From Eunapius fragilis (taxonomy: Eukaryota; Porifera; Demospongiae; Spongillida; Spongillidae): a stretch of DNA of 64,000 nucleotides. The position numbers and the translations under genes were made by a program. The stretch covers positions 2,924,671 to 2,988,670 of the forward strand of contig OY811991.1 of assembly GCA_963681505.1 (NCBI GenBank), written 5' to 3'. Under the pieces are notes generated by a model that did not search any database, was not told the origin of the DNA, and was given only the letters and a program-made list of their open reading frames with translations. Every line of letters begins with the position of its first letter. The first letter of the stretch is position 1. Below, piece by piece: positions 1 through 11,575 of the stretch.

Positions 1-1660
1 AGCCACTTGTACTCCTGGGAGGGGATGGGGGTTGAATTTAATCTTCTAGTGGTGATATTCGGTGCCATACTTTTAAGCTGCTGACAGCTATTTCCTACTT
101 AGCAGTTATGATGTGTTATCTGATGTGTCTCCCTTTCTTTATCTTGTTGTAATGGTGTACGAACAAACCTGGATTCCTTGATCATCCGTCTTACTCTATG
201 ATATTGTACACTTCCTACGTGATTGTGTACAAACTAGTGAACTTACCTGTCTATAATTTACATTTTTTCTCTATTGACATTAACACCCACTATACAAGGG
301 GACACTATCTCAAGCTAATATGCACTGGAGGTTTGTCAGTCTGTAGATATAATTTCTTCTTACACGAGTTACACGTATGCATGTGAAATTCTCATTGTAA
401 AGCTACAAACCTCCACACCTTCAAGTCATGCTTGTCCTGAGTTGGATGGTGAAACTTTTGTAAATTGTATACATTCTAACAGGGAATAATATAGCAGTGC
501 ACATACATGCTATTATTTATCTTCAGCCTGATAATGTATAAAATCAAATGAAATATGACTATGATTAAATAGTAGAAAGGAAATGGTATCAGCAGACCAC
601 ATTGACGAAAATTCTGAAGAAAGATGATGCAAGGTATTTCATTTCTCAAGACCATGTAATGGTAAAAGTTGATTGACGTAAGGCTATTATTATTCACAAC
701 AAATAGCAATAAGTAAAACAAATCCAAGTGCAAAGGGTGTTGGCTTACAAGTAGCTATTGCCATCCAACAATATTGGCACCTGCACGACAATGTGCTCAT
801 GACATCACAAAGTATTATGCATGCAGTACATCACACTAATACCTGGTAGTTATTATTCCAATTCCTTGCACCTTTTAATAAGTATGGTAACAACATAAAT
901 ATTATAAGTATTGTTCATACAAATATTGTAAAATTTCTCAAACAATGAAGCAAAGGGGAATCACATGCTGTGCTGGCTGCCATACATCATTTGCTTCCTC
1001 TCCCCAACCTATGTTTGTACCTACATCTACCAGACAACCCACCTTATTACCCCCCCCCCCCCCCCCCCCCACACAATAAAAAAGCTTAACTTGTTTTCTA
1101 ATGAGTGTATTCCTTAACTATTAATTTACCTTTTGTGATGTAGACAGTAGTCCATAATGTAAACAAATACATGTAGACACTGCGCAAGTAAACTGCCTAA
1201 AATTTTACAATGTGGTGTGTGAGTTCACAAAGACATACAAAGGCATGAAAATCGTGACTTTCATTCTGAAGCAGAACATAATGTTTAGAATGTTAGCAGC
1301 AATGCAAAAATTTAACCCCTGAAGATCTAACTTGTCGGGGGAAGAAAAAAAGGAAGCTTGTTGTTAGAAGAGCTCAGAAGAGTTTTTTGCTGAAGGAAGG
1401 CTTCAAGGATGAAGGATTCCATCAAAACTCATGCATGGACCTCCCAATTCGACAGCCTGTTATTGACTTCTGGTGTATTGCATAAAAGAGTACAGTGCAT
1501 AAGATGTTGTACTCATCCACCCTTAGTACAAGTCCATGGTCTTACCAATAACAATAAAAGACAGAGCTTTAGAGGATTTTGCAAAGGTAGGGTTAGGGTT
1601 TAGTGTAAAAAAAAATCATGTAACAAACAAGGCTGCGCCTATCCTCTACCTTGCATAGAT
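1..1660. other. intergenic, no gene recognised
   Basis: AT-rich sequence with only short open frames that resemble no family I know. It holds a 21-base C homopolymer at 1050-1070 and a short TTAGGG-like stretch near 1570-1590. I see no coding, RNA or repeat feature beyond these. Confidence 0.6.
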
Positions 1661-1684
1661 GAGACTCCAGAGCCTTTATCTACT

Positions 1685-1990
1685 GTCTTTACAACTCTAG
1701 ATCTGGCCCTGGCTACTGGCAGGTTGTGTTGGAGGAGTCAGACAAAGAGACAAGGTGGACGGACCATGTTGTTCAATTTCACAGTGCATGCTGGGAACAC
1801 AAATCTGGTAAAAAGGCAAATAGAAATGCAGATGGGCTGTCGAGGACACCATCATCTCAACTGGCTGCAGCTATCACTGAGGTTGAGAAATCAGATAATT
1901 TCACTATCGAAAGATAAAACTGTCTTAGCTGTGGAGAGGGCCATAAACAGTGATGGACAGAGCTAGTTCAGACAATTGATAGGATCCAGT
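1685..1990 (+). pseudogene. Ty3/gypsy polyprotein fragment (internally deleted)
   Basis: The frame around 1695-1760 reads LDLAPGYWQVVLEESDKE, the reverse-transcriptase motif that follows the first catalytic aspartate region in Ty3/gypsy elements (LDLxSGYWQV). About 40 codons later, near 1800-1850, the frame reads KKANRNADGLSR, which normally closes the RNase H domain several hundred residues downstream. The sequence between them is missing, so this is an internally deleted remnant. The larger gypsy copy at 6.5-10.3 kb carries both motifs in full spacing. No LTR was found. Identity as a gypsy remnant is fairly secure; the subfamily is not. Confidence 0.65.
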
Positions 1991-1999
1991 TAAAGAACC

Positions 2000-3960
2000 C
2001 AAATAGTTCACCATCATCGGCTATAAAGGTTTGCCGCCATGGTAGTGTACAATTTAGAGTTTCAAAGTACATGTATGTTACACATACAACATGAATATTT
2101 GTGACTTATGTGTGTAACCATGGCAACACATAAATACTCACTAGTTCAGGCATTTAAACATGGTGCAATAGTCTATATGCAATCACTGCATGATAAATTA
2201 TAGTCCATTTGAAGATAGTTGGAATAATATTCTCATGAGTTTGAAAGTGCATATCAATCCTTGCTTAGTTGACAACTCTTCTGTAGCAGTGTTCTATTAT
2301 TTCTGTTGAAATAGAAAAGAAATGTTATACATGGTACTATATACTAAGAATATATGCCATACTGAATTGTGAATATAATACCATATGGGAATATGGGATT
2401 GGAAATATATGAAATATTGAAAACCGTGCCTAATAATACAATATCAATTATTGTTGGTACCAAGTATTAATTAAAATCCCAAAAATCATCTGCGGATTAT
2501 AAAAACTCCCTTATTGATAAGGTGTGTATTGAAAATTTCAATCAAAATTATTCCTGATGGAGAAATAATCACAAATATTTCATTATAAAGCTATTGGAAG
2601 ACAAAGGTATGAAATTCTGCAGTACCTACTTAATTTTTTATCTATCCTAAATATAATGATGTTTATTCAAATTAGTTATGACTATGTTTGGATCTTGAAT
2701 ATGTGGGTGTTAATTTCAATATTACAAGGACCCTGTGTAATCAATGAAACAACTTAAAAATATGCACACAGTGCAATAAAAATTGCAACAGCATGGACTA
2801 TGACTACAAAATATTAAATAGCTTTTTATTATTGTTAAAAGATACATTTACAACTAAGACTTGGCATCAACAATAACACCTCTCAAGGATGACTATCCTT
2901 CTGAGAGATAGCGACTCATATCGCACTCCAGTTATACGCCATAGTTGCCGAGTCCATCATTTTGCTGTGTTCCCGGTGCACTTTTTCTGACATGTTTGTT
3001 TTATATACATCTACAGTATCAAAAAAGATGTACTGCGCTTTTTATGCTTATTAATAGGCTTCTTTTATCTTGAAACTTCATTAATTTACCATGAATAAAT
3101 GCACAATGTAGTTAACGTACATGTACCTGCACAGTGTTGTACTACAAGGCATCCAGTTGCCATGCTAACATAGAAGTGGTGCTGCAAGGTCAGTTTGTTC
3201 GTCAGTTTGTTTGGTGTTTTGCCATGCATGATTTTTTGCTGCTGCAAATGCAGTGAAAATGATGAAGAAGCACGTTCGATCCAACCCAATGCCTTTAATA
3301 ATCATGTATCGCTGCTGCAGCCTACACTTTGCTGGACTGTAAATCCTCTGCTAACATCGCACAATGAGATCTTGCACATTGCTGCAATTGGATTTATGGT
3401 GCAGACTCGTAAACAAACTAACAAAAGTAAAAAGATTTCTATTTTAGCTGTGTATGAAAAATATGTGTCACCCCTTGATAAGTCTGGGATCCTCTCAACA
3501 AATATTAAGTACAGTGTTAATTGCGTGCAGCTCCGAAAAACCTGCTTTGAGAAAGGATTGCACTAATTTAGTTTACATATTTAATGCAAAATCAATTTTT
3601 TGAGTTTTAAAACCTGGATTGACCAAATTAATATGTATATTTTGTATATTATATTCTATAAAATATATTAACGAATTAATTTTGATATAAGAATTAAGGG
3701 GAAAAAAAACACTGAAACCGATCAACTTGGCTGATTGGTTAGAGCCAGTGAAACATCTGACCCCATGCAAAAAACAGGAATGACCCTCAAAAAGCATAAT
3801 ACTTCTATCGGCAGTTTTAAAAATCCGCTTGGAGGGAATATTTTTATTTCTGTGTTGGCCAAGTTTTCCTGTGTCTCGGTGTTAAAAAGCCTCATCATAA
3901 CGGTTGAAGATGTCATTATTTAACTAATTACAATTATACCTCATTTACGCACATGCTAAC
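2000..3960. other. no feature recognised
   Basis: AT-rich, noncoding in appearance. A 123-codon plus-strand frame at 3195-3566 has no recognisable motif and is probably chance. The missing 3' exons of the channel-like gene at 3975-4567 (minus strand) should lie here or beyond the window, but I could not identify them. Confidence 0.5.
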
Positions 3961-3974
3961 ACTTTTATACTTAC

Positions 3975-4567
3975 CAATCCCAATGAACACTGCAGTAAGA
4001 ATGAGAAACATCAGGAGGATGTCAGAAACTGATTTGATACAATCAACTATGTAACGAAGTACACTGGAAAATGCTCTGCATTGCAGGGTACAAAAATAGA
4101 TTTCAAGATTAACATGCCAATGAAAGTGTGAGTCTGCTGTACTGTGCTGATTGCAATTTCTAACCGCACTAACTCCAGTCTTACTAAGCATGCATGTATA
4201 ACAAGTCAATTTAAATATTTCTATGCTCTATTCTTGTTGTTCTCTTGTGATCTTACCGATGTGCCTTATTCATGAGGACTGTGTCTACAAACAACACAAA
4301 ATAAAATCCCCAAAGCAGCATAGAGTGTGGTTCACGCATAACTATCGTGACAGTGGCATCAATTAGCATAATGAGGAGCATAATTACCTGAGGAAATCAT
4401 CACCACAACAAACAGTATGATCTTGAATTGAAAGACAAGTGAAAGTGACTCACACGGCCCAGTGCTCTCACATAATCAAACTGCTTCACGCGTCCAAGGC
4501 AGACAACCCCAATGCCAATATCCACACCAAGCAAAATGAGCAGCATGATTTGCATAATGACAATAGT
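3975..4567 (-). CDS. two-pore-channel-like ion channel, three internal exons (partial)
   Basis: Three minus-strand exons join with matching phases and consensus sites: 4567-4454 (38 aa, ends at GTGAGT), 4387-4257 (43 aa plus 2 nt) and 4075-3975 (33 aa plus 1 nt). The joined peptide is strongly hydrophobic. It aligns by eye with S2-S5 of the first domain of two-pore channels (TPCN): an S2-like part ending VKQFDYVRALGR, S3 (VIMLLIMLIDATVTIV), an S4-like part (GFYFVLFVDTVLMNKAHR), then a linker and S5 (SVSDILLMFLILTAVFIGIG, compare the family pattern SLPPFMDILLLLLFF). The S4-like part is poor in arginine. The pore, the second domain and the N-terminus were not found; upstream exons may lie at higher coordinates, where the sequence becomes retroelement-derived. 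Other six-TM channels remain possible. Exon reality is more certain than the family name. Confidence 0.55.
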
Positions 4568-5239
4568 CTGATGGGAGAAGATCAAGGTTATGCACAGTCA
4601 CTCCCTGTTTTGTATGTAATTTGACAATACAATGTTAGAGGTAATGAGGTTAACAATATTTGAAGACTATGACGAATAAGCTAAGTCATGCAGCCAGAAG
4701 TAACAATCGGGAGTGTTTCCAAAAAGCAACAATGGCACTGGTAATGGCTGGGAAGAGAATAGGTGGAGCAAGATATGTAGTTAATATGTAGTTGGACATT
4801 CTCGGAAGAATGGGAAGTGCATTTGGATACATTGGTGGTGCAAATCAGGCGGGAAATATCCAACTACTTTGTATAGCAATAAATCAAAACCAATATATAT
4901 ATGCATGCAACATCATGTATACGACATCACTGACATCATGACAATGATTGATTCCTATAGCTACTTAAGAAAAAGGCCTAATTTTCTTTCTTCAGGGTAC
5001 AAGCATAATTACATAACTTAACCCTTATGTTACATGCACTGGGGATTGCTGCCTTGTGAACAACATTTGCAATCCCTTGCTCACACTCTTGCTAACCACC
5101 ATAGACACTCTTCCCCTTTGCCCTGACTCACACACAACCTTCCCTTGACAAGATCCATTGCAGAGCAATTATGTCACAGACACTTGTTACCTAAAGTTTT
5201 CTGTTCTTGGGCATTTTGTGTCCTTTAGATATTAACAAG

Positions 5240-5830
5240 TACAAAAAAAACATTTGCAAGCTATGGAGCATGTAGAAAAAAATATCAGTGATAGATCGAT
5301 GAATGTAGGCACATGTTGAGAATGCTTGTAAATTTCAAAGACAAGCCTGCTCTTGGATTGAGCTAGATGTGAAAATCTGCCCTTTGCCTCTTTACCCCAA
5401 TTGCCATAAGTCTCAACTGTCAGGGTGACACATACCCATGCATTTGGAGTCATTGGCGTTGTGCATGAGAGATCTTCTGCTGGTTGTTCTGTGGAGCCTG
5501 ATGTGATGACATAGCGAGGTCAAAAGCAGTACATTTGCCTCCTACCCAATTCTGAACCAAAAGATCAGCTGGGCATGATCGAGACCCACCAGAACCTATT
5601 TCAAACTTGACACCCAGACGGACCGGTGGCAGAACCCAAAGTTCACTGCATCCGGTGACCACATCTCCATCCGTCTTACATGATGCTGTGTGGTGGCCCA
5701 GCATTGGGACAAAGAGGACACTGGAGCCCTCTGAAGGTACTGGAGGTATCCAAGACCAACCACCATATACTGGCTGCACAGAACTCACAGGGGTCGCAAT
5801 GCAAGTCCAGCTTTATACTAGACCTCTCTG
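5240..5830 (-). pseudogene. degenerate retroelement-associated ORF fragment
   Basis: On the minus strand, scattered frames read GHHTASCKTDGDVVT, then PADLLVQNWVGGKCTAFDLA, then VCVTLTVETYGNWGKEA. This order (His/Cys motif, a PADxLVPNW-type segment, then a VETYGxWGxEA segment) is one I associate with the C-terminal part of an invertebrate retroelement-linked protein that recurs in sponge and cnidarian genomes. The frames shift and contain stops, so the copy is dead. I cannot name the element family with confidence. Confidence 0.45.
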
Positions 5831-5858
5831 AAAGCCAAGAGGCTGCACGGGGAAGGTA

Positions 5859-5889
<31 letters not shown>
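5859..5889. repeat. poly-G homopolymer (31 bp)
   Basis: An uninterrupted G run. A second G run lies at about 6196-6212. Such runs recur across the window (also 12352-12380, 39182-39203, 45893-45913 and about 61681-61699 on one strand or the other). Confidence 0.9.
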
Positions 5890-5890
<1 letters not shown>

Positions 5891-6454
5891 AATGATGCTG
5901 CAAGTAGACGGGCTTTGTTAGTATGTGATGAGGAGTCTACAGGGGTCCTAAGTTGCTGCACATCATTTTTGATGCAGTAGGGCCAATGCCATCCCAACCC
6001 TCCATATCTCAAACCCAGCCACGATTGCTGTCAGGCGTGCTTTGTAAGGTCCAAAGCACAACATGTGCAAAATATTCCTTAACTGCCACATCAAACACCT
6101 GCAAAAGGGTCAGAGGACAGGTTTTTGGGGAGGGGGGTGGATTGAACTATGCCTGCAGTAATTGCCACACCAATGAAGCAGGTTGAAAACCACTTGGGGG
6201 GGGGGGGGGGGGTCAACAATGACAGCATCTTGCAGCCTGGACAGTAACTCAATAGACTCAACTCAATTGGAGGCAATGAACTTTACGCAGTAATATAATC
6301 ACCAACAGGGGCACCAAGCATGTCTAGGTTGGGAGTATAAAAAGCTTTCACGGAACCACGAAACATAGCCGTATCTGAGCCATAGAGAACACCTCACATT
6401 TGGACAGGTTGACGAAGATACTGCACTTACCCACGTCCTAAAACGTCATCATCT

Positions 6455-6521
6455 AGTGTAAGAGCACTCCCATCAGCAGTTACCACGGTGTGGTAACTGC
6501 TGATGGGAGTGCTCTTACACT
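6455..6521. repeat. perfect 32-bp inverted repeat with 3-bp loop
   Basis: The arms are 6455-6486 and 6490-6521, with GGT between them. The right arm is the first recognisable coding sequence of the gypsy element (the start of the protease-region frame), so the palindrome sits exactly at the 5' truncation point of that element. Confidence 0.9.
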
Positions 6522-7275
6522 GGTGGGACAGGCCAATGTTTTGGTGAGTGTTGGTGGTTTAGTCAGGCGGCATTGTGTTCTAGTAGCTCAGAGTCTCACA
6601 CAAAAATGCATTTTGGGTGCAGATTTCCTAGTGGCTAATGATTGCATTATTGACTATCATTCAAAAACATTGCTTGCTGGTGGACAGTTAGTTCCAATAC
6701 ATTGTAGGGAACAATACCAGCCTGTAAATGTAGCATGTACATGTGGTGTTGAAATAATGGAAGACATATGCATACCAAAACAATGTGAGATGTTGATTCC
6801 AGTCAGACTGACTAGACACAAGAATATCCCAGATGCAGGTGATGGGTTTTGTGGACTGCTGGAACCGGAGTCCCAATTTATGGAACGCCGTAGGCTTGCT
6901 GTGGCCCACTCAATCTCACGAAACAAGAAAGGTGTTACGATGGCACAGGTTATGAATCCTAACCCAACAGCAGTTAAGATCCACAAAGGAGAAAAGGTTG
7001 GAAAATTTCAGATTGTTGATGAGCACCAGTGTGTGTGTGTGTGTGTGGTCAATGCTCCAGTGACAAATGTAGGTGCGAGGTCGCAGGAGACCCTGGGCAA
7101 TATAATTAACAGTCTAGTTTGTGATGCTGAAGACATTGCGCCAGGGGAGAGAGAAGAGTTGAGGGAACTTCTGCACCGGTTCTCTGATGTCATTTCAGTA
7201 TCTGACACTGACATCGGACGAACTGACATGGTTCAACACGGCAATGACACCCAGAACTCTAAACCGATTAAGTAG
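6490..7275 (+). pseudogene. gypsy protease C-terminal part and pre-RT linker
   Basis: The frame carries KCILGADFLVANDCIIDY near residues 39-56, the ILGxDFL motif of the C-terminal half of retroviral-type aspartic proteases. The upstream catalytic DTG/DSG loop is absent because the element is truncated. The rest (about 200 aa) is the usual linker that leads into the reverse transcriptase. The frame ends at a TAG (7273-7275) exactly where the polyprotein would continue, since the next codons resume RT-type sequence in the same frame. The stop therefore looks like a disabling mutation. A TG microsatellite near 7029-7047 adds a run of Val/Cys codons. Confidence 0.75.
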
Positions 7276-8640
7276 GGCCCCCGCAGGCTACCCTTTCATC
7301 GCCGCCAGGAGGTAAAACAATTACTTGACAGCATGCTTGAGAATGACATAATTGAACCTGCTAATGGGGCATGGGCATCACCTATTGTTTTGGTGACAAA
7401 AAAAGATGGGTCCACTAGATTTTGTGTTGATTTTCGTCAGCTTAATTCAGTCACCAGGAAGGATGCTCACCCCATCCCAAGAATTGATGAATCCCTGGAT
7501 GCACTGCATGGAGCATGCTGGTTCTCAACACTGGACCTTGCAAGCGGTTATTGGCAGGTGGGAGTTGCCACAGAAGACTGAGAGAAAACGGCTTTCTCTA
7601 CACCATTTGGGTTGTACCAATTTTGTGTAAAGCCCTTCAGTCTGTGCAATGCACCTAGCACTTTTCAGCGACTGATGGAGCTTGTGCTTACTGGTTTACA
7701 TTGGTCATCCTGTCTGGTATATCTTGACGATATTATCATTTACAGCAGATCCGTCAAGGAGCATGTCACAAAATTGGCAGAAGTGCTTGGAAGGCTAAAG
7801 CAGGCAGGAATGAAGCTGAAACCAAAGAAATGCAGACTGTTGCGGAAGAAAGTCAGCTACTTGGGTTACGTAGTATCCAGTGAGGGTGTTCAAACAGACC
7901 TGCAAAAGCTTGACTGTATACTGAACTGGCCTACCCCTGCTTCACAGAAAGAACTGAGACAGTTCCTGGGTCTTGCCTCGTACTACCGGCGATTCATTAA
8001 AGGCTTTGCTGGCATTGCAGCCCCACTCAACCATCTACTGGAAAAGGGTAAGCCATGGATGTGTCGAAGGAGTGTCAGGTTGCATTCAGCTCTTTAAAGG
8101 GTATGCTCACAACAGCCCCTGTTTTGGCCTACCCTCATTTTGAATTTGAATTTATTGTTGATTGTGATGCTAGTGATGATGGTGTTGGAGCAGTACTGTC
8201 ACAATGCATTAATGATTCTGAAAATGTTATCTCATATGCAAGAAGAGCATTGACTAAAGCAGAAAGGAAATACTGCGCCACCCGAAAGGAAATGCTGGCA
8301 TTGGTGTGGGCTGTGGGCCAATTCCGTCCATATCTTCTTGGAAGACCTTGAAATCACGGTGCGAACAGACCACAGTGTGCTGTAGTGGCTCTATTCATTC
8401 AAAGAACCGGAAGGGCAGGTGGCACGGTGGCTAGAGTCTCTTGCAGAGTATGACCTCAAGGTTCAGCATCGCCCAGGAAAAAAGCACACTAATGCAGATG
8501 CCTTGTCGAGGTTACCTGGCCAGCTGTGGATGTTAATGTCAGCAGTACAACATCTGTACCAAACAGCAACTGGTTACCATGCTTGGCAGAATCTCAGATT
8601 CGTGAGTTGCAAGACACTGATGAAGATATAAAACAAGTCA
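7276..8640 (+). pseudogene. gypsy reverse transcriptase and RNase H, broken
   Basis: RT motifs follow in order: ASPIVLVTKKDGSTRFCVDF, then FSTLDLASGYWQV, then a TGA stop (7579-7581), CNAPSTFQRLMELVL, the catalytic LVYLDDIIIYS (about 7717-7749), and the thumb motif ELRQFLGLASYYRRFI. After a frame change near 8050-8100, the RNase H part follows with FIVDCDASDDGVGAVLSQ and AERKYCATRKEMLALVWA. A further interruption near 8350-8420 precedes the closing KKHTNADALSRLPG. With at least one stop and two frame breaks the enzyme cannot be made. The YLDD box itself is intact. Confidence 0.88.
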
Positions 8641-8717
8641 TAGCACGACCCAATCAGTGTCCACCAAGTGGTAGCCATGTGCTAAAAAGTTGATGGGCTC
8701 AAAGGAAATATTTAGAG

Positions 8718-10274
8718 GTGAAAAGAGGAGTTCTGTATAGGCGGTGGGAGGATGCAGGGGGCGGTGGTGTAAATAAATGCCTTCGGCTTGTTATACCTCC
8801 CAGTACAGTGCCAAGTGTCCTCTCTGAGCTTCATGATTCTCTCTCTGGGGGGCACCTAGGAGTTGGCAAGGTCTTGGAAAAGGTTCGGGCCAGGTTTTAT
8901 TGGGTTGGACAACGTCATGACGTGGAAGAATGGTGTGGATCCTGCAATCTTTGTGGGTCCACTAAGGTACCTCCTAAGCAGCGACATGCTCCGCTACAAA
9001 TCCACACAGCAACAGCACCTATGGATCGTGTTGCTATGGACATATTGGGTCCCTTACCCATAACCCCATGCCAAAACAAGTATGTGTTAGTTGTTGGTGA
9101 TTATTTCACAAAGTGGACAGAAGCATTTCCTATACCTGATATGGAGACTGCCACAATTGCTCGTGTATTGGTAAATGAATTCATCTCTAGGTTTGGAGCT
9201 CCAACTCACCTCCATACTGACCAGGGCAGGAGCTTTGAATCATCACTAATAAAGGAAATCTGTAGGCTGATGGGGATTGTGAAAACCAGGACCACTCCAT
9301 ATCACCCTCAATCAGATGGTATGATCGAGCGGTTCAACAGGACACTACTTTCGATGCTGAGAATGGCCGCAGTGGACGATGAGACTAACTGGGACCTCAG
9401 GATACCATGTCTTATGCTGGCATATCGAACCAGTATCCACGAGGCCACTAAGCACACACCATTTTCTTTAATGTTTGGCAGGGAGGTACAGTTACCTATC
9501 GATGTTATGTATGGTCTGCCTTCAGGTACTGAACAGCCAGCCAATGTGCCATTGTTTGTTAAAGACCTGAGGAAATGGATGAGTGAAACCTATGAACGGG
9601 TGAGAAGCCACTTATCTACTGAACAGAGAAGACACAAGCAGCTCTATGATGTGAAGGTGGCTGGTAAACCATTTACCAGAGGGAGTAAGGTGTGGCTGAA
9701 TAACCCAGTAGTTCCTAGGGGGCGGTCCAGAAAGTTGCATAGATTTTGGAAGGGACCTTATACAGTTGTGGATGTTTGGGACAATTGTGTGTACAAAATA
9801 AAACAAGATGCGGTCCCACATAAGCAGCATACAGTGCATTTTGATAGGTTAAAGCCATATGTAGAGAGAGTGTTGCAGGAATGTGGAACTGGCAGTTCTC
9901 AGTGTGATGGTAAACCAAAAGAAGTGGAAGCAGAAGGAAATGAGTTGGATATGATGGTACTACCATTACAAGATCCACAAGAGGCCACTCCCCCATCTGC
10001 ACATGTGGATGGAGAAGAACCTGGCATGGCTGACAACCCTAGAGACAATGGAGAAGCAGTGGAACCTCTGGCAGAGGCAGATGAGCAAGCCCAAGATATT
10101 GCCCCACCCACATACAATATACGTCGATCAACCCGTCAGAGACGGCCTCCTGAAAGATTGGGAACCTGGGTCTACTTTTTAATCAACACGTGGGCGTGTT
10201 CCTTACGGAGGAGGGAGCAATGTAACAGTATCACGTGCACCCTGTACAAAGATCTAAAACATTCCTTTTATTGA
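8718..10274 (+). CDS. gypsy integrase with C-terminal extension
   Basis: This is an open 518-codon frame. Residues about 40-85 form the HHCC zinc-binding domain (HDSLSGGHLG, then CGSCNLCG). The RNase H-fold catalytic core follows with the DDE triad: VAMDILGPLP (D), HLHTDQGRSFES (D) and HPQSDGMIERFN (E). Further on lie the GPYTVVDV-type C-terminal DNA-binding region and an acidic tail ending near RRSTRQRRPPERLG. The core appears catalytically complete, but it belongs to a polyprotein that is broken upstream, so production from this copy is doubtful. The frame runs past the predicted LTR border into the last residues. Confidence 0.85.
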   Translation: MKRGVLYRRWEDAGGGGVNKCLRLVIPPSTVPSVLSELHDSLSGGHLGVGKVLEKVRARFYWVGQRHDVEEWCGSCNLCGSTKVPPKQRHAPLQIHTATAPMDRVAMDILGPLPITPCQNKYVLVVGDYFTKWTEAFPIPDMETATIARVLVNEFISRFGAPTHLHTDQGRSFESSLIKEICRLMGIVKTRTTPYHPQSDGMIERFNRTLLSMLRMAAVDDETNWDLRIPCLMLAYRTSIHEATKHTPFSLMFGREVQLPIDVMYGLPSGTEQPANVPLFVKDLRKWMSETYERVRSHLSTEQRRHKQLYDVKVAGKPFTRGSKVWLNNPVVPRGRSRKLHRFWKGPYTVVDVWDNCVYKIKQDAVPHKQHTVHFDRLKPYVERVLQECGTGSSQCDGKPKEVEAEGNELDMMVLPLQDPQEATPPSAHVDGEEPGMADNPRDNGEAVEPLAEADEQAQDIAPPTYNIRRSTRQRRPPERLGTWVYFLINTWACSLRRREQCNSITCTLYKDLKHSFY

Positions 10275-10400
10275 AGTATTTAAGGTGTATATTTTGTATG
10301 TATATTACACTTCTTTGCTAAGTTCTGAACGTCGTCACACTAGATTGAACTTCACTCCAATTATATGTCTATAAAGTATGGGACATACATCCAAATCAGC
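10205..10400 (+). repeat. putative polypurine tract and start of 3' LTR
   Basis: A purine-rich stretch at about 10207-10220 (GGAGGAGGGAGCAA) directly precedes TGTAACAG at 10221, the arrangement seen at the 3' LTR of Ty3/gypsy elements. The 3' end of the LTR is not defined. Confidence 0.55.
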
Positions 10401-11411
10401 ACATTGTACAGTGCATCTTCACTACAGCATGCACTCTGCGAGACAATTATTCATCCACCTACAACATACTCCTTCTAATCTCCTTCCAAATCACATGCTG
10501 GTACATACACACCTTATTGAAGTGCTAGAAGTATTCAAGAACTGTTTGTTTTATCATTAGTGGATATGGGACAGTTGAATTGTCTAAATTTGATTTCGTA
10601 TGGCTTTGATGATCGTTTTTATCACACCAATATACAAGTCCATAACTATAAACAGGCCAAACCTACCGGCAGTGCAGTGGTTTTGAAGTACAAGTCATTC
10701 TTGTCCCAATACAGACCAGGGTGTTCAAGCAGTCCAAGCAGAATGATTAAAGCTGAGGCCAGCACACATGTGGAGGCATACATGAAGTGAATGGGTGATG
10801 TACTGCAGTCAGGAGACCTTCCCAGCCTCTTATTCAGCACTGCAGTGAAGAAGTGTTATATGTATTAACATTTGTTAGTCACCTGTTCATCCTAGAGATT
10901 GGTTGTACAAATTGATAGAGCAATTGGCTAAATGCAGATTGAAATGGAGCTATCAGCTGTATTAAGCGGGTCATAAGGTAATGTGAAGTCTCCTTTAATG
11001 TCATTTGCAGATGGAAATAGCACTCAGAATGTATAAAAGGAAATGGACTAACGTTACAGGGTTAACAAGCTATAAGGTCAACATATGCCTATTACATTGC
11101 CTTAATTTATGTGTTGCATGCAATAGCAGATAACAAGGGGAGCTGGACAAGTGAGGGAAGGAACTCAGAGCAAGAGGAGAGAAGTTGTAGGATCAAACAG
11201 AACATGACGTGTAAATGGGGGAGGCTCAGACACCATCACAGGATTCTGGTAGAGAGCTATGTGGTGGTATTGACTGCTTAAGGCATGTGGCTATACCTAT
11301 TTCCTCGTAACTGCTAAAGGGGAACAGAGAAGCTGCTGCGCTCCCTGTGTCCATTCCAAGGGTTGCCCTTTTCTAAGCAAAGATAAGGCTCTGAACATAC
11401 ACTGATAAGAT

Positions 11412-11575
11412 CTACCCACACACACACGCACATGAATGTACTCTAAATATATGTGGGTCAACCATACACACACACACACACACACACACACATGCACACA
11501 CACACACACATGTGCATGCACACGCAAGCACACACGCACAAACACAAAAACACACACAAACACACACCCACACAA
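11412..11575. repeat. (CA)n microsatellite, interrupted
   Basis: CA dinucleotide runs interrupted by TGCA and AA variants. Open frames here on both strands are low-complexity artefacts. Confidence 0.9.

Larger units (their letters stand above)
6490..10300 (+). mobile_element. Ty3/gypsy LTR retrotransposon, 5'-truncated and decayed
   Basis: The order protease remnant, reverse transcriptase, RNase H, integrase is that of Ty3/gypsy elements. There is no gag and no 5' LTR; the left end is a fold-back at 6455-6521. Stops at 7273-7275 and 7579-7581 and a frame change near 8050-8100 break the polyprotein. A purine tract just before a TGTAACAG sequence at 10221 is the likely polypurine tract and start of the 3' LTR. 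The LTR's far end could not be placed because there is no second copy to compare. Confidence 0.9.

Noticed and set aside
3195..3566. 123-codon plus-strand frame
   Set aside because: Composition like surrounding noncoding DNA, no motif, no splice or promoter context.
4681..4863. Possible upstream exon of the channel-like gene (hydrophobic minus-strand frame ending LLLLAA)
   Set aside because: No consensus donor follows and the phase cannot be matched to the exon at 4567; left out of the gene model.
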